A DNA stretch of 64,000 nt. Origin: Sarcocystis neurona (taxonomy: Eukaryota; Apicomplexa; Conoidasida; Eucoccidiorida; Sarcocystidae). The notes below the pieces were generated by a model, which was not told the origin of the DNA, searched no databases, and was given only the letters and a program-made list of their open reading frames with translations. A program made the position numbers and the translations under genes. Location of the stretch: assembly GCA_000727475.1 (NCBI GenBank), contig KL647301.1, positions 1,071,023-1,135,022 on the forward strand, read 5' to 3'. Shown here piece after piece: positions 1 to 11,863 of this stretch. The stretch's first letter is position 1; the number at the start of each line of letters is the position of its first letter.

Positions 1-34
1 ATCAGCTTATATATATATGCATATATGTGTATAC

Positions 35-480
35 GCTAGACAGGCATTCACGAACACCCAAGTCTTTTCAGATCTGTAGGTTGAGTTGGTATGACGCAGA
101 CAGCGACACGCGTTACGGGCATGCATCTATATATTGATCTATCTATCTATCTACACCTATATGTGTGTGTGTGTACATGGCAGATAGGCGTCCATGAAGA
201 TCTATAAATTCTAGGATACGTAGGCTTGATTGACACCATATAGACAGCGATCTTAGGGATAGACACGCCTCTATGCACCGGACCATATATATATGGCAAA
301 CAGGCATTCATGAAGATGTGTATACTTCTACGTACGTAGGCTTGCTTGATATTATGTCGAAAGGGACCCTCCCTATAGACATGCCTCTCTACGTTCATAT
401 ATACACACGTGTATGGCAGACAGGTATTCGTGCGCACCCACATACTTTTAGACACGGAGGCTTGGTTCGTGCACGGATGT
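35..480. repeat. Degenerate ~118-bp minisatellite, four copies
   Basis: A unit beginning GGCAGACAGGCATTC and containing GTAGGCTTG about 50 bases later starts near 35, 179, 295 and 415, so the last two spacings are 116 and 120. The copies are diverged and the first spacing is enlarged by a (TATC)n/(TG)n insertion at about 133-175. A related fragment (CGCTAGACAGGCACTCAC) reappears near 2702. Stop codons break all frames, so this is non-coding. Confidence 0.75.
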
Positions 481-894
481 GACCCGGCCGGATGTCTGTT
501 TTTTTGTGTGCGTGTGTGTGCTTCTGCATCGTAAATATATTTATCCCCCTCGTTCTATGTAGACACAGATATACCTGCATGCACCAGTCCCGCAGTATCG
601 GCCTGGCTCCTACGCAGCAGCACGTCTACGTATGCAGAGCGGCAACACGTCAGTACCACGGGTTGTGCTCCTGCAGATGCTCGCAGAAATCGCGCTGAGG
701 CGCCGGTCCCTGGGCGAGAAGCGCTGCAGCAATATTTACGACGAACTTCCGTAAACAGACGCCAGCAGAACTACAACGAAGCAGTCGCTCTTCCAGGCAC
801 CCACACGTGTTTGTACATGTTCGCCTCCTGCGTGGCCCTTTCTACGTGTAGACACACACATACACACGTATATGCCCGTCAAAAAGTCCCATCT

Positions 895-1204
895 ACTTCC
901 AGACGCGCATGCACTCGAGTATCGTCTATACATATAATTACTGGGCGCATCTAGGTGTACACACACACATATATAAATAACGTGTGCGTTCACCTGACGC
1001 ATGCACCTTCGCACCAGTACCTTGCACAACTAAAGCTATTATATATATATATGGGTCTTTGTACTTCGACGTGACGCGTGCACCTTCACACGAGTACCTG
1101 GTACAAAGATAGTTATCACATACATGTAGGTCTCTGTATTTCCATGTGATGCTCATGCACCTTCGCACAGGCATCCTGTGCACACATATAATTACTGCGC
1201 ACAT
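895..1204. repeat. 77-bp tandem repeat, three copies plus a diverged fourth
   Basis: The motif GCACCTTCGCAC or a close variant occurs at 1003, 1080 and 1157, exactly 77 bases apart each time. It is flanked by similar TGACGC and TATATAATTACT-like sequence. A diverged copy begins near 911. Non-coding. Confidence 0.75.
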
Positions 1205-2834
1205 CAGTATCTACACACACAACCATATAAAGACATTTGCGTACGCGTGGGTGATCTGCTCCAGGGCTCTAGATGTCCACATACAATTGACGACTGCCCA
1301 GAGACACACACACGTACAAGCACTGCGACATGTGTCCACAGGTAGGCGTGTGTACGTGCAGTGCATGCACCTACACGCGCACAAAATATTCACATGCCTA
1401 CATACAGACAGACTGGTGTAAATATACGCACACCTCTATACACATACATATACACACGTATAGGCACGTGTAATATATATATATATATAGGTGCACACAT
1501 ATGGGTACACACCTATATATACATATATGTAGGTGTACAAAGGTATCGCGGGAGGAGAAGGCGTACGTTCTCATCTACACATATTCGTCTACAAACGGAT
1601 ACGTGTCAGCCTTTCGCTACGAAGACAAGGCAGACAGAAACACACGTGCCCATCTACACACGTGCGACTGCATGCAAGTAGGAGGCGGCAATCGCGAATG
1701 ACAAAAGTATTCAGCCACGACCAGACAACGAGACACCCGTACACTTCAAGACGCATGCACACACATACAAAGCGTTGGGGGGAAATGCAGGGATAAGACG
1801 TGAGACTTCGACACATAAAAAAACACACGTTAGTGGACAAAGCGATGCGTGGCAGAGGCACAGAAAGAGAGCGAAGAACAAGCCGCAGGTGCTGACGCGT
1901 CATCGTCGACAGATCTGCGCGTATGCTCCTCCTTGCCACGGCTCTACGAAGGTATGTCTACGGTGTACAGACACCTGCTGGACCCGCCAGCGCTCATAGC
2001 CATGCAGTTACACCGAAGTATTTATATCCATACATATTTATATGTGTATATCTGTGTCTCTATCTCTCCCTCTTAACGCTGGTCTACACGTATGTGTACA
2101 GCGACGCAGCCACGTACCAGCATCCATCTATATATATAGATGTATGTAGGTATATTGACGTACCTCTCTCTCCCTATACATATATATGTATGTACTCACA
2201 CCCATATATACATACAGATATGTATGTATGTATTTAGGTGTATGTACATCTGGTTTCTACCCAAGCGTGACTAGTGATGGCCTGTGCACGCGTACCTTTC
2301 TTGTGTGCAATCTCATGAGTGCCTGCGTAAAACGTGCAGCGTGCGATTCTGTCGACCCCGAAGAACTGCAGCTCTCAAAGCGGAGCAACTTTCTTCTTTC
2401 TCACCCGAAGAAAATTATCCTCTGCATGCACGCCTACTATAGCTTTGTCTCCCTCTCTCTATATATACATACATATATATACATATATACATATATATAT
2501 ATATATATCGACCCACGAAGACAGCAGCTCCCAAGACAGAGAAACTCTCTCCGTTTACTCGAGAAGACTAAACTTCCCCCGCATGATGCATTCTCCATTG
2601 ATGATCTGTATCTGTCACGCAGCCGGCTGGCTTCCTTGTCCCTTCTCCCCGCTGCTTCTAAAGCACGCGCACAACTGTGGCTGCTCTTATTTGTCCTGTG
2701 ACGCTAGACAGGCACTCACAAGTACGCACATATACGTATATACATAAATACACGTACAAATAGCAGCTTGCGATCCTGCGTCAACCGCACGTATACCGAT
2801 GTTCGCCTCATGCGTATCTATAGCTATACAAGCT
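1205..2834. other. Non-coding, microsatellite-rich stretch
   Basis: Interspersed TA, CA and TACA microsatellites, including a TA-rich run at about 2459-2508, with no recognisable protein. An open frame at 2522-2701 (+), rich in Leu, Arg and Ser, has no family resemblance and no convincing splice context. I leave it uncalled. Confidence 0.5.
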
Positions 2835-3660
2835 GCTGCTGCTGTACTGGTGCTGCCGCTGCTGCTGTACTGGTGCTGCCGCTGCTGCTGTACTGGTGCT
2901 GCTGCTGCTGTGCTGCTGCTGCTGCTGTGCTGCTGCTGCTGCTGTGCTGCTGCTGCTGCTGTGCNNNNNNNNNNNNNNNNNNNNNNNNNNNNNNNNNNNN
3001 NNNNNNNNNNNNNNNNNNNNNNNNNNNNNNNNNNNNNNNNNNNNNNNNNNNNNNNNNNNNNNNNNNNNNNNNNNNNNNNNNNNNNNNNNNNNNNNNNNNN
3101 NNNNNNNNNNNNNNNNNNNNNNNNNNNNNNNNNNNNNNNNNNNNNNNNNNNNNNNNNNNNNNNNNNNNNNNNNNNNNNNNNNNNNNNNNNNNNNNNNNNN
3201 NNNNNNNNNNNNNNNNNNNNNNNNNNNNNNNNNNNNNNNNNNNNNNNNNNNNNNNNNNNNNNNNNNNNNNNNNNNNNNNNNNNNNNNNNNNNNNNNNNNN
3301 NNNNNNNNNNNNNNNNNNNNNNNNNNNNNNNNNNNNNNNNNNNNNNNNNNNNNNNNNNNNNNNNNNNNNNNNNNNNNNNNNNNNNNNNNNNNNNNNNNNN
3401 NNNNNNNNNNNNNTACTGCTGCTGTGCTACTGCTGCTGTGCTGCTGCTGCTGTGCTGCTGCTGCTGCTGCCATGCGGCCTCCCACCTCTGCTGCGGAGTG
3501 GTGTCGCTCCTGGACTTTCTGACTTCCGCTGCTGCTGCTGCTTTCGGTTGTGGCGTGGCTCCGTGAGTCGCGACTGCCGCTGCTGCTGGCTGTCTCGTTG
3601 CAGCTGCTGCCTCCGCTGTTCGTGTTGCGACTGCGGCTGCTGCTCGTGCTGCTGCTGAAG
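2835..3660. repeat. CTG/TGC triplet tract interrupted by an assembly gap
   Basis: Long runs of CTG on the + strand flank a block of N bases at 2965-3413 (449 N). All six frames stay open only because the triplet contains no stop codon in any frame. The gap sits inside the repeat, so the true repeat length is unknown. The open frames through it (Cys, Ala, Leu or Gln homopolymers) are not credible genes. Confidence 0.9.
2965..3413. other. Assembly gap (449 N)
   Basis: A run of N flanked on both sides by CTG repeats. The gap size may be an estimate. Confidence 0.99.
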
Positions 3661-3724
3661 GCTCGTCAGCACGACTGCTTCTCTGCTGACGATGGCGAAT
3701 CGGATACGTAATGAAAGAAGAGAA

Positions 3725-4450
3725 TAAGCAGCAGAATCACCACGCCTGCACGCACATCAGAGCACAAGGGCAGGCAGCGCCACTGCGTGGGAAGACGGAG
3801 CAGCAGCACGAGGCACACGCGAGCAGCAGCAGGACGGCAGCAGCGGCATCCTTCCGGAGGCGCCCCTGTGTAGCAGCAGCCACGCGTCAAAAGCAGCAGC
3901 CGCAGCACGACCGCAGCAGCAGCACAACAGCAGCACCCGCAGCAGCAGCGTCAGAACCACAGCAGCGTCGGCGCTACATGGGCGGTAGCGCACCCAAACC
4001 CTTCAACCCACAAGAGGCAGTAGTAAAAAGTGGAGGCAAGCAGCACGCGCACTTTCAAGTGGACCCCGTTGACCAAAAATGAGAGCCAGAACGCGCTAAG
4101 GAAGTGCAAACGTTCAGCAGGAGGGACAGCATATCATCAACAAAAGACGCAGCAGCGGCAGAAGGCAGAGCAGTCGCAAACTAGCAGCAGAAGCAGCTGC
4201 TCCAGCAACAGGTACACGGCAGCAGAGGCGGCAGCGCAAGCAGAAATGGGCAGAGAGCGCCGAATAGCAGCCGCAGCAGCGTCACGGGACACAGAAGCAC
4301 CAGCAGCTAATCCACCAACATCGGCGGCAGCACAGGCGGAAGCAACAGCAGCACACGCAGCAACAGCAGCAGCAGACGCAGCAGCAACAGCAGCAGATGC
4401 AGCAGTAATAGCAGCAGACGCGCCCGCAACCGTAGCAAGTCCAGAGGCAG
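3725..4450. repeat. GCA/CAG triplet-rich tract, opposite polarity to its neighbour
   Basis: The + strand switches from CTG runs (up to about 3660) to CAG/GCA runs. Open frames here translate as Ala/Gln/Ser-rich low complexity in both directions, for example 4030-4605 (+) and 4137-4586 (-). No conserved domain is visible. Confidence 0.8.
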
Positions 4451-7100
4451 CAGGGAGTGGAGCCGCAACAGAACCTGCGGGAAGGAACCACGGCGTCCGA
4501 CGTAGCGAGAGGCAGAATGAAGAGGCCGGGAGGGCATGCGTGCACTTGCCTGCGATGTTGCAGCACAAGAAGGCTTCGTACTCCATCTTGTCATCTGGAC
4601 GATGAAGTGGTTGAAGAGAAAAAGACGGGGAACGGGAGGAGAAGAGACTGCAGCTGCAGACGGACTTGCTTTCTGATTCCTAGGGCGGGCCCAAGAGAAG
4701 GGCGTCTGTATGGAGAGGGAAACGAAAGAAACGAAGGTCGCAACACAACACGGAGTTCTACAAGCAGAAGCATCCGCAGTAGACGAACGTATCTTTTAAG
4801 ATTCTGCGTGTCCAACGGACGGCGAAAACGGCAGGGAAAGATAGCAGCGATTCGCACACAGAAATCGGAGACTGCGGGAGGGACTTCGCGGCACGTGTAG
4901 CCACTACACCAGGATGAAACTACGTACATTCGAAAAAGTGACAGCAGCACTTGTGCCGAATATACAAAGTGGTGTTTACGACGTTGAAAAGATACGCCGT
5001 GTCTTGGATGTGTTTGTTTGAACGTCGCTGGCGAAGAGAAGTTTGCGATGTGCCGCCATGCGCATGCAAACGCTAGTCGTCCAGCGAAAGCATTTTTTCA
5101 CCGGGGTGGTACAGCGCGCGTTGTTAACACCTAGACAGAGGGTCAACCCAGTTGCTCAGGAGACTAGTCCCTTTCAGCACGAGGCTGGGGAAGGCGTTTG
5201 TGCGATGGACGCACAAGGTGGGATCGGGAAGTCTGCAGCGCAATTTTGTAACCGGGGTCTACGCGGCACACGCATGCACATCAGCAGTATTTACAGACGT
5301 ACTATTTACAAGGAAGAGTAGCAGCACTATCTGCAGTAGCAGCAGCAGCAGCACAGTGGCAGCAGCCGCAGCAGTGGCGGCAACAGCAGCAGCAGAGAGA
5401 GCAGTCTGGTGGACCGCGGCAGCAGCAGCACGAGTGCAGTTTGGTAGCCTTGCAGCACACCCACGTGTAGCGGCAGGAGAAGGAGCAAGAACAGAGCCGC
5501 AGCAACAGTGTTGCCGCTCTGGCCTCCCTGGAAGCCGGAGCCGCATCTCCCAGCTCTACTAGCGGTACATCCGTTTGATCTAGTATGTATATATGCATAA
5601 CTCAACGGTACTATGTTGTTCATCAGTGTACCTGTAGAGGACGCGTGGCAGGGAAAGCCGCCGCCGCAGCTCCGACCTCTACTAGCAGCGCACCTGTTAC
5701 ATTTAATATGTACACAGAAGCATGCCTCGCCTGTACTATGTGCCTTCATGTTGCTGTAGGGAACAGGCCCAGTACCAGGTAAGATACAAGCAGTGTGGTC
5801 ACGCGCGTACGTCCGCTCATCCTTCTGCAGCGGCAGGTGCTCCGGGAGCACTGGTGACAGGGATAATCTCTACAAGAAACGAGAGGAACTTACTCAGGAG
5901 CAGGTACGGGGCGTAGAAGGTAGGGATCAGCCAAATTGGCAGTGAAAAGGCGCCCGAAAAGCACCCAAGAAGTTCCACCCGTTCGCAGCCGACAGGGGGC
6001 GTGTACGAGCAGAATCGCGCGCCAAAAGGCCGCCCACATTGTACGCAGCAGCGGAAGAAGAGAGGGACCGTAATTTGCTGCGTTGCTCCTGCTCCTGCTG
6101 CCACTGCAGTTGCTGCTACATGTGGCCTCTCAAGAGTGCATGACTCTGTTAGATATGGCGCCTTCCCCGCCTTCTTTGTGGAACGAAGTTTGTCCGCGCT
6201 TCTGCAATAAAATGGCGTCCGCGACTCTGCATTGCCCAAGAAACCCTCTGTTTAAGCTTCTTTGTCGGCAAATACATGTTTTTCTACCACTCTGCCGTAT
6301 CAGTTCATCGGCGCGCTTCTTTGCAAAATGAGGTGTCGTTGTCAAAGCTTCTAGAACCATTCAACGCACTAGTGTTCTCAACACCTCCTGACGTGTGAGT
6401 CAAATCGACGCGCCGGAAACATCCACATGTGACTACGTGCACTGCACTGGTAGTCCGCCCTTAGTACGTGTCTGTGCACACAGGCAAGAACATGGGAATA
6501 CACCCAAATGGAAGCAGGAGTGTACATGTGTATGTATGCGTGTGTGTGAATGTGTCTGTGTGCAAAAGTAGACGTGTAGGTGTCTACGCGCTTATGTTGG
6601 AAGATGCGCCTGTGTTTGTGCGAGTACCCTCACCAATTTTTTAAGGCCGCAGTTGTACAAGCACAGCTACCTGTTACACGTTGGAACTTGGCAGATAACT
6701 GTCTAAAGCTAGTGCTCACAGTTCGTGCAGTGAGAAGTAGGAGAGAGATTCGCAGTCAATGGAAAGATGGGTGTGACCCGCTTCAGGAAGTACCTACGCT
6801 TTGTAGCCCTGCAACCCACCCGGCCTTTCGGTATACGCGTGGTGGTATATACACACAAGTGGATGTATATGCACACTTCCACATCACTCATTCTTCCCAC
6901 AGATATCGTCTCTCGAAAGTGTATACGCATCATTTCAACCAGTTGTATATGTAGGTGCATACGTAGTGGACGCGGTTCCGTGCTAGAAGGCAATCGGTAT
7001 GAGAAACTCGTAGGAGTTCACGATGCTGGTGCGGCTTCTCACGTTACTGCTCCCAGGATGCACCTGAGGCTTTTTAAACACTGCGGCACGTCTTTGTGTG
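4451..7100. other. No gene supported
   Basis: This interval has moderate-complexity DNA with one GCA cluster at about 5325-5420. Open frames such as 5817-6239 (-) and 6580-6954 (+) have neither family similarity nor consistent splice sites. An exon of an unrecognised gene cannot be excluded. Confidence 0.4.
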
Positions 7101-8335
7101 CGGCTAGTCCTTAGTACGTTGCACCTGCTCCTGGTGTGCTGCTGGTCCTCACCGCTGCTTTTGGTACGCTGCAGCTGCTGCTTCGCCAGCTTCCCTCCTG
7201 GCACCTGGCTTCCTTCCGTTCCGGAACTATCTTGTGCACCCCATGGATTCTCCTGCTGCTTCCGTGCTGACCGCCTGCGCTAATCCCCCCCCGCTACTCC
7301 ACCTGCCTCTTGTCCTACTGCTGCTAGTGCTTCGCGACGCTCTAGTGAAACAGTGGTACCTCTTCCTTGGTTGAGACGCGCTGGGCTCTTGCGCGTCTTC
7401 ACATACATCCAGTCGCTACAACAGAAGTCACTAGTGCCCATGTGTCGCGGCAACGACAGCAGCGACAGCAGTCACATCAGTAGAAACTGCAGCAGTAGCA
7501 GTCGCAGCTACAGACACAGCAGCAGCACCAGCTACAGGCACTAGAGCTGCTGTGCGTTCTCGTCTAGGAAAAAGAAGAGGCGGTGTCACAGGAAGAGCCG
7601 CAGCAGCGGACGCAGCAGGAGCAGCTGCAGAAAGAAAGCGGTGCTTTCTTGTTCGTCGGTGAAGAAGCTTCTTCCTCTCCAAGTTTGTTAGACCACCACC
7701 GGGGTGAATACCCCCGCCCACACGACAACGGTAGTTGTTGCAAAGCAATGTACTTTGTTAGTGGACCGCGACTGCATCTGGCGCTTGTAGTGCTTACCAC
7801 TGCTTGTCCTCTGCCTTCGGTCCTCCTCCCCCTTCCCAGTAGTCTCGGGTGCTAGAGCAGCCCGCACTAGCCCTGTGGATGATATTTCTCCTGCTCGTGC
7901 TTGCATTGCTACTGGCGCTGCTATTGCCGACTTGGGCATCACAGTTGCACACTGACACCGCTGCTGCAGCTGCTGTTGTTGCGTCTAGCACCAGTGCTTC
8001 TCTCGTGCAGCTCTTTCCACCCTACCGGATGAGAAGACACACACACGTTCTTTTCTTCTCATTTCTCGTACTGCTGCTGCTCCTGCAGTGGGTGGTCTTC
8101 CTTCTCCACCCAGTGCGGCCATGCTGGTGCTGCTGCGGCATTGCTACTACTGCTGTTGCTGCTGCTGCTGTTGCTGCTGCAGCGCTGCCCCCACTGGGCC
8201 CGTGCTGCGGCAGCGTTGCACTGGCTTCACGGTTGTTGCTGCTGCTGCCGCTGGTGCCGCATCTTCGCTTGGTGCTGCTGCTATTGCTGCAGCGCTGCAT
8301 CTGGGGGCCTGCGGCTGAGCGTTGAGTTACTACCA
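7100..8335. repeat. Mixed-polarity CTG and CAG tracts
   Basis: CTG-rich on + at about 7095-7330, CAG-rich at about 7450-7640, then CTG-rich again at about 7960-8300. Frames through these are Leu/Cys or Ala/Gln homopolymers and are not called as genes. Confidence 0.75.
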
Positions 8336-8639
8336 CAGCGCCGGGAGTAACAATCCCGCAGTGCCAGGAGGAAACGGCGCTACCACTCTCGCAACGCAGG
8401 CAGATTTTGTTTGAAAAGATTGCTATATATAAAGTCTGTGCTCCGTCTTGCAGGCAACGGGGTAGGGTCGCTCTCTCTGTTCGTGATAGGGCTGGAAGAA
8501 AGTACATCTTCCTTGTTAATGTTGCATACCGTCCTCTCTGTTGTATCGAGACGGGAAGAGAAAAAAGGGAGGGGGCTGGCGCTACGCGGGCTTCGTGTAC
8601 GCAAGGTCCGTGGCCTCATTTCGTGTAACCGCTTTTCTA

Positions 8640-8870
8640 CTTCCCATTTCCCTACGTCCCCCTCCCGTTCCTTTCTCTTAATTCTCCACCCTGTCTGAGT
8701 GCGTCACCACGTTGTTCTCCCCGCTCCTTCCGCAACGTGTGCCGTGCAGATCTCTCCTTTCTGTCTCCCAAGCGTCTCCCCTTCCTCTCCTTCCGTCAAT
8801 CCACCCACGCGTGTTCTCGCGTCTTATTTCTGGGTTCCCCGTTCTGTTCACTTGGTGACTGCTACACTGC
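8640..8870 (+). promoter_or_regulatory. Pyrimidine-rich stretch upstream of VMP1
   Basis: About 230 bases strongly biased to C and T on the + strand lie 0.6-0.85 kb upstream of the VMP1 start. They could be a promoter, a 5' untranslated region or a polypyrimidine tract before an upstream intron acceptor. No defined motif was recognised and the role is inference. Confidence 0.25.
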
Positions 8871-9490
8871 CCCTTGTTGCGTCCGTATCTGTGCCGTGGA
8901 GCAATCTTCCCCTCTCCATACGAGACGTTGTATTTCGACAACCCACGCGGCCCTCCGCACACACATCCTGCAGAAGTCCTCTTCTGCGGAAGAAAGGCAT
9001 TTTGCAAGCAGAGGAAGAACACAGAAGGGAAGTCACGTATGCGTTGTGGAAGACCGTGGAAAAGCAATCGCGCCCAGGATTGCTAATCAACATCAAGAAA
9101 GAGCTGCTGCAGCACCACTTTCTGCAGCCGCTGCTGCCACCTCTTGCCTAACAACCCGTTTGCATCGCCGTCCGCTTCGTTTGAACTGCAGCGCCACCAC
9201 ACGCGTCCTCTCCATCTCCTGGCACCCGCCGCCCCTGCAGCAGTCTCTGCTGCTGGTGCTGCCAGCCTCTGCTGCTGGTGCTGCCAGCGTCCGGAGCTGC
9301 TGCCGGACGAGGGGCTCGTCTGTACTGGGCGTGACTGTTCTTCAGCTCCTGCTGCAACTTCGTACCGTTGCGTGTCAACTGCCGTGGCACCACCTCGTGG
9401 GTTCTGCTGCTCTTCGGCGTACTCGAACTGCTGCGCGGCTGCTGGCGATTTGTTCATGTTGGTGATGCCTGCTCGTCCCGTTCCGGTGCG

Positions 9491-11863
9491 ATGCAGACGT
9501 CCTTTTTCAACGCAGCGGCAGCAGCTGCCCCCTCGCCAGCGGCCTCGGCTGCAAAATCGCCCGCTCGGACACGCGTGGAAGGAGACTGCTCAGGTGCGGA
9601 GTCTGCAGAGTGTTGTTTTCAAAAGCAAACGGAGCAGCAGCAGGGACCGCAGCAGCGGCCGTCGAAGCACTGGTTTTGCTGGTGGAAGCAAAGCGGAACT
9701 GCTGCGACGTTCTCCCCTTCTGTCCCCACTTGTGTAGAGCTTGGGAAAGATGCGGTCCGTTTCTCGCCCGCAGCACCGGCAGCAGCAGCAGCAGCAGCGC
9801 AGACATCCGCTGCAGGGACGGCCCACAGCTCTGGCGCAAACAAAGGGACGTCGCGGCAAGGACCACCCAGCAGCATGATCGACCAGCTTAATGCGATGCT
9901 GCCTTTCCCTGTCCCTCTAGTGCGGCCGCGCGTTCTCCACGTCGCCGCAGCGGAAGCCGCACGACCCTCCGGCTCTCTGCCCGTCCAGCAGACAGCTTCG
10001 TTCGGGTCTCCTCAGAAACAGTCGGCAACCACTGCTGCCTCGTCCGCCGCCACGTTGTCGTCGGCGCCTACTACGCATCTTGCTGCTTCCGCGTCGCCCC
10101 CCCGCACCGGAGCCCACAGCAGCAGCAGCCGCAGCGGCAGTCGGAAGTCTGCGGACAGCGTGGAGGTAGCGTCGCGTTCCGTTCCCTGTCCTGGGGGCGA
10201 CAAGCCCGGCGCTATAGCCCCTGGTGTTGCGTCTTCTGCTGCAGAACTCTGCTCCTGCTGCTGCCTGGACCCGTCGAGCAGCAGCAGCTGCAGCTGCAGC
10301 GGGAGCAGCTGCGTGGACTGGCGAGCGCTGCGGGTGGAGCAGCACCGCCGTCGGAAGGAGCTGCAGCTGCTACGGCGTCCGCTCAAGACGCTGCAACATT
10401 TCCTTCTAGGTGTCGGCGACTTCTCTGCTGCTGCGCTTCACTACGTAGTGTTGCATCCCGCGACCGCGTGGGTTCTCGTGCTGCTCTGCGCCGTTGTTGC
10501 GCTGCAGCAGGTGGACGGCCCGCACGCTCCGCTGCTGCAGGAAGTTTATCTCTGGGGCAAGCTGTGCGTGTGGTGGGTTGGACTTGGCGTCTTGAGCAGC
10601 ATCGGCCTGGGCAGCGGCATGCACAGCGGCCTGCTCTTTTTGTTTCCCCAGATCTACTCCATCTGCGCGACCGCAGACGCATGCAACACGCTCTCCTTCG
10701 ATGCCCGCAGCAGCATGTGGGGTCACGTGCTGCAGCCCGGGCAGCTCTTCGCTTGCCCGCCTCCCGAAGAAGCAGCCGCAACCGCAGCAGCAGCGGAGGC
10801 GTCATGGGGCAGCCGTCTTCACGCTGCTGGCACTGCGTTGGCGGCGGCGCTGCTTTCAATGAGCGGCAGCAGCAGCAGCGACCACCCGGCCCCTCCCCCG
10901 TCTCCCCCTGCAGCACCAGGCATGCCAGAACCCGGAGACGCGCGTCTCCTCCCCTCCTCCGCCCCTCGCGCGGACTCGTGGACCGCGTCCCCGGCCAAGG
11001 CGGAAGAAGTGGGGGAAGTGACTTTCGGCGGACTGCTGTGGAAGGCGTTCTTCCCGTACGCGCTGCTGTGGGGTGTCGGGACGGCGCTGGGCGAGCTGCC
11101 GCCGTACGCCGCGTCGTACGCAGCGGCGCGCAGCAAGCAGGCGGACGAAGAATTCGAAGAGCTGGAGGAGGAGCTGCGCAGCGGCAAGCCATCTCTGGTG
11201 ACGCGCATGAAGGTGTGGATGCTCGATATGGTGCAGCGCTATGGCGCCGTCTCCGTCTTCCTGCTGTCCTGTTGGCCGAACGTCCTGTTCGACCTGTGCG
11301 GGATTGTCTGCGGCCACTTTATGATGCCTTTTTGGGAGTTCTTCACCGCGCTTCTGCTGGGGAAGGCCCTCTGCAAGACCCTGCTGCAGGCCGCCTTCTT
11401 AATCTTCCTCTTTTCTGCGAGGTTCAACGACGTGCGCGCGCGCTGCATTGCTGGGACCGCCAGGCTCTGGCCGTTCAGTCTCCTTGTTAACAGATACTTC
11501 GGAGGCGCAGAGCAGTTCGAAGCGTTCGTCGCGAAGGAACTGCATGCGCTCCGCGGTCGCAGCACCAACTCTCCACCCCGTGGCACTGCCTCGGGGCCCG
11601 GGGCGGCTACGCCAGCCACTGCCGCAGCCGCTGGAGCCGCTGGCTCGGCGTGGCTTCCGCAGAAGGTCTCTCTCTCCTCCCTTTTCGGGACGGTGGTAGC
11701 AGTTTTCATCTTTCTCTTCTGTCTCTCCTGCGTCGAGCAGTTTGCCCAGATGCACCAGAAGAAACTCGATGAAGAGCTGAACGAACGAATTGCCAAGCTG
11801 CTGGATGAGCACGAGGCCGAGCTGCATGCGGAACTCCTCTCCCGACAGCGGCAGCCCACGTGA
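9491..11863 (+). CDS. VMP1: VMP1-like VTT-domain protein (ER phospholipid scramblase family)
   Basis: Vacuole membrane protein 1 orthologue. The family is an ER multi-pass protein with a VTT (SNARE-associated Golgi) domain that scrambles phospholipids and supports autophagosome and lipid-droplet formation. Reading from the first in-frame ATG gives 790 residues in one exon; the frame is open from 9368 but without an earlier ATG. Diagnostic segments are RPLKTLQHFLLGV, GVLSSIGLGSGMHSGLLF (GLGSGMH at about residue 372), WGVGTALGELPPY (528-539) and PNVLFDLCGIVCGHF (596-610). A late hydrophobic segment, FGTVVAVFIFLFCLSC, precedes a charged helical tail. Human VMP1 is 406 residues. The excess is an Ala/Ser/Pro-rich N-terminal region of about 280 residues, an insert of about 90 residues between the DACNTLSF segment and the GELPPY core, and a shorter insert near the C-terminus. 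An upstream exon or earlier start remains possible. Family identity is near certain from the core motifs. Confidence 0.93.
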   Translation: MQTSFFNAAAAAAPSPAASAAKSPARTRVEGDCSGAESAECCFQKQTEQQQGPQQRPSKHWFCWWKQSGTAATFSPSVPTCVELGKDAVRFSPAAPAAAAAAAQTSAAGTAHSSGANKGTSRQGPPSSMIDQLNAMLPFPVPLVRPRVLHVAAAEAARPSGSLPVQQTASFGSPQKQSATTAASSAATLSSAPTTHLAASASPPRTGAHSSSSRSGSRKSADSVEVASRSVPCPGGDKPGAIAPGVASSAAELCSCCCLDPSSSSSCSCSGSSCVDWRALRVEQHRRRKELQLLRRPLKTLQHFLLGVGDFSAAALHYVVLHPATAWVLVLLCAVVALQQVDGPHAPLLQEVYLWGKLCVWWVGLGVLSSIGLGSGMHSGLLFLFPQIYSICATADACNTLSFDARSSMWGHVLQPGQLFACPPPEEAAATAAAAEASWGSRLHAAGTALAAALLSMSGSSSSDHPAPPPSPPAAPGMPEPGDARLLPSSAPRADSWTASPAKAEEVGEVTFGGLLWKAFFPYALLWGVGTALGELPPYAASYAAARSKQADEEFEELEEELRSGKPSLVTRMKVWMLDMVQRYGAVSVFLLSCWPNVLFDLCGIVCGHFMMPFWEFFTALLLGKALCKTLLQAAFLIFLFSARFNDVRARCIAGTARLWPFSLLVNRYFGGAEQFEAFVAKELHALRGRSTNSPPRGTASGPGAATPATAAAAGAAGSAWLPQKVSLSSLFGTVVAVFIFLFCLSCVEQFAQMHQKKLDEELNERIAKLLDEHEAELHAELLSRQRQPT

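Noticed and set aside
147..1701. Many 60-116-codon frames in the first 1.7 kb
   Set aside because: They translate TA/CA microsatellites and tandem repeats into Tyr/Ile/His/Thr-rich sequence.
2768..3672. Cys/Ala/Leu frames of 200-300 codons across the N gap
   Set aside because: Pure CTG repeat with unknown bases in the middle.
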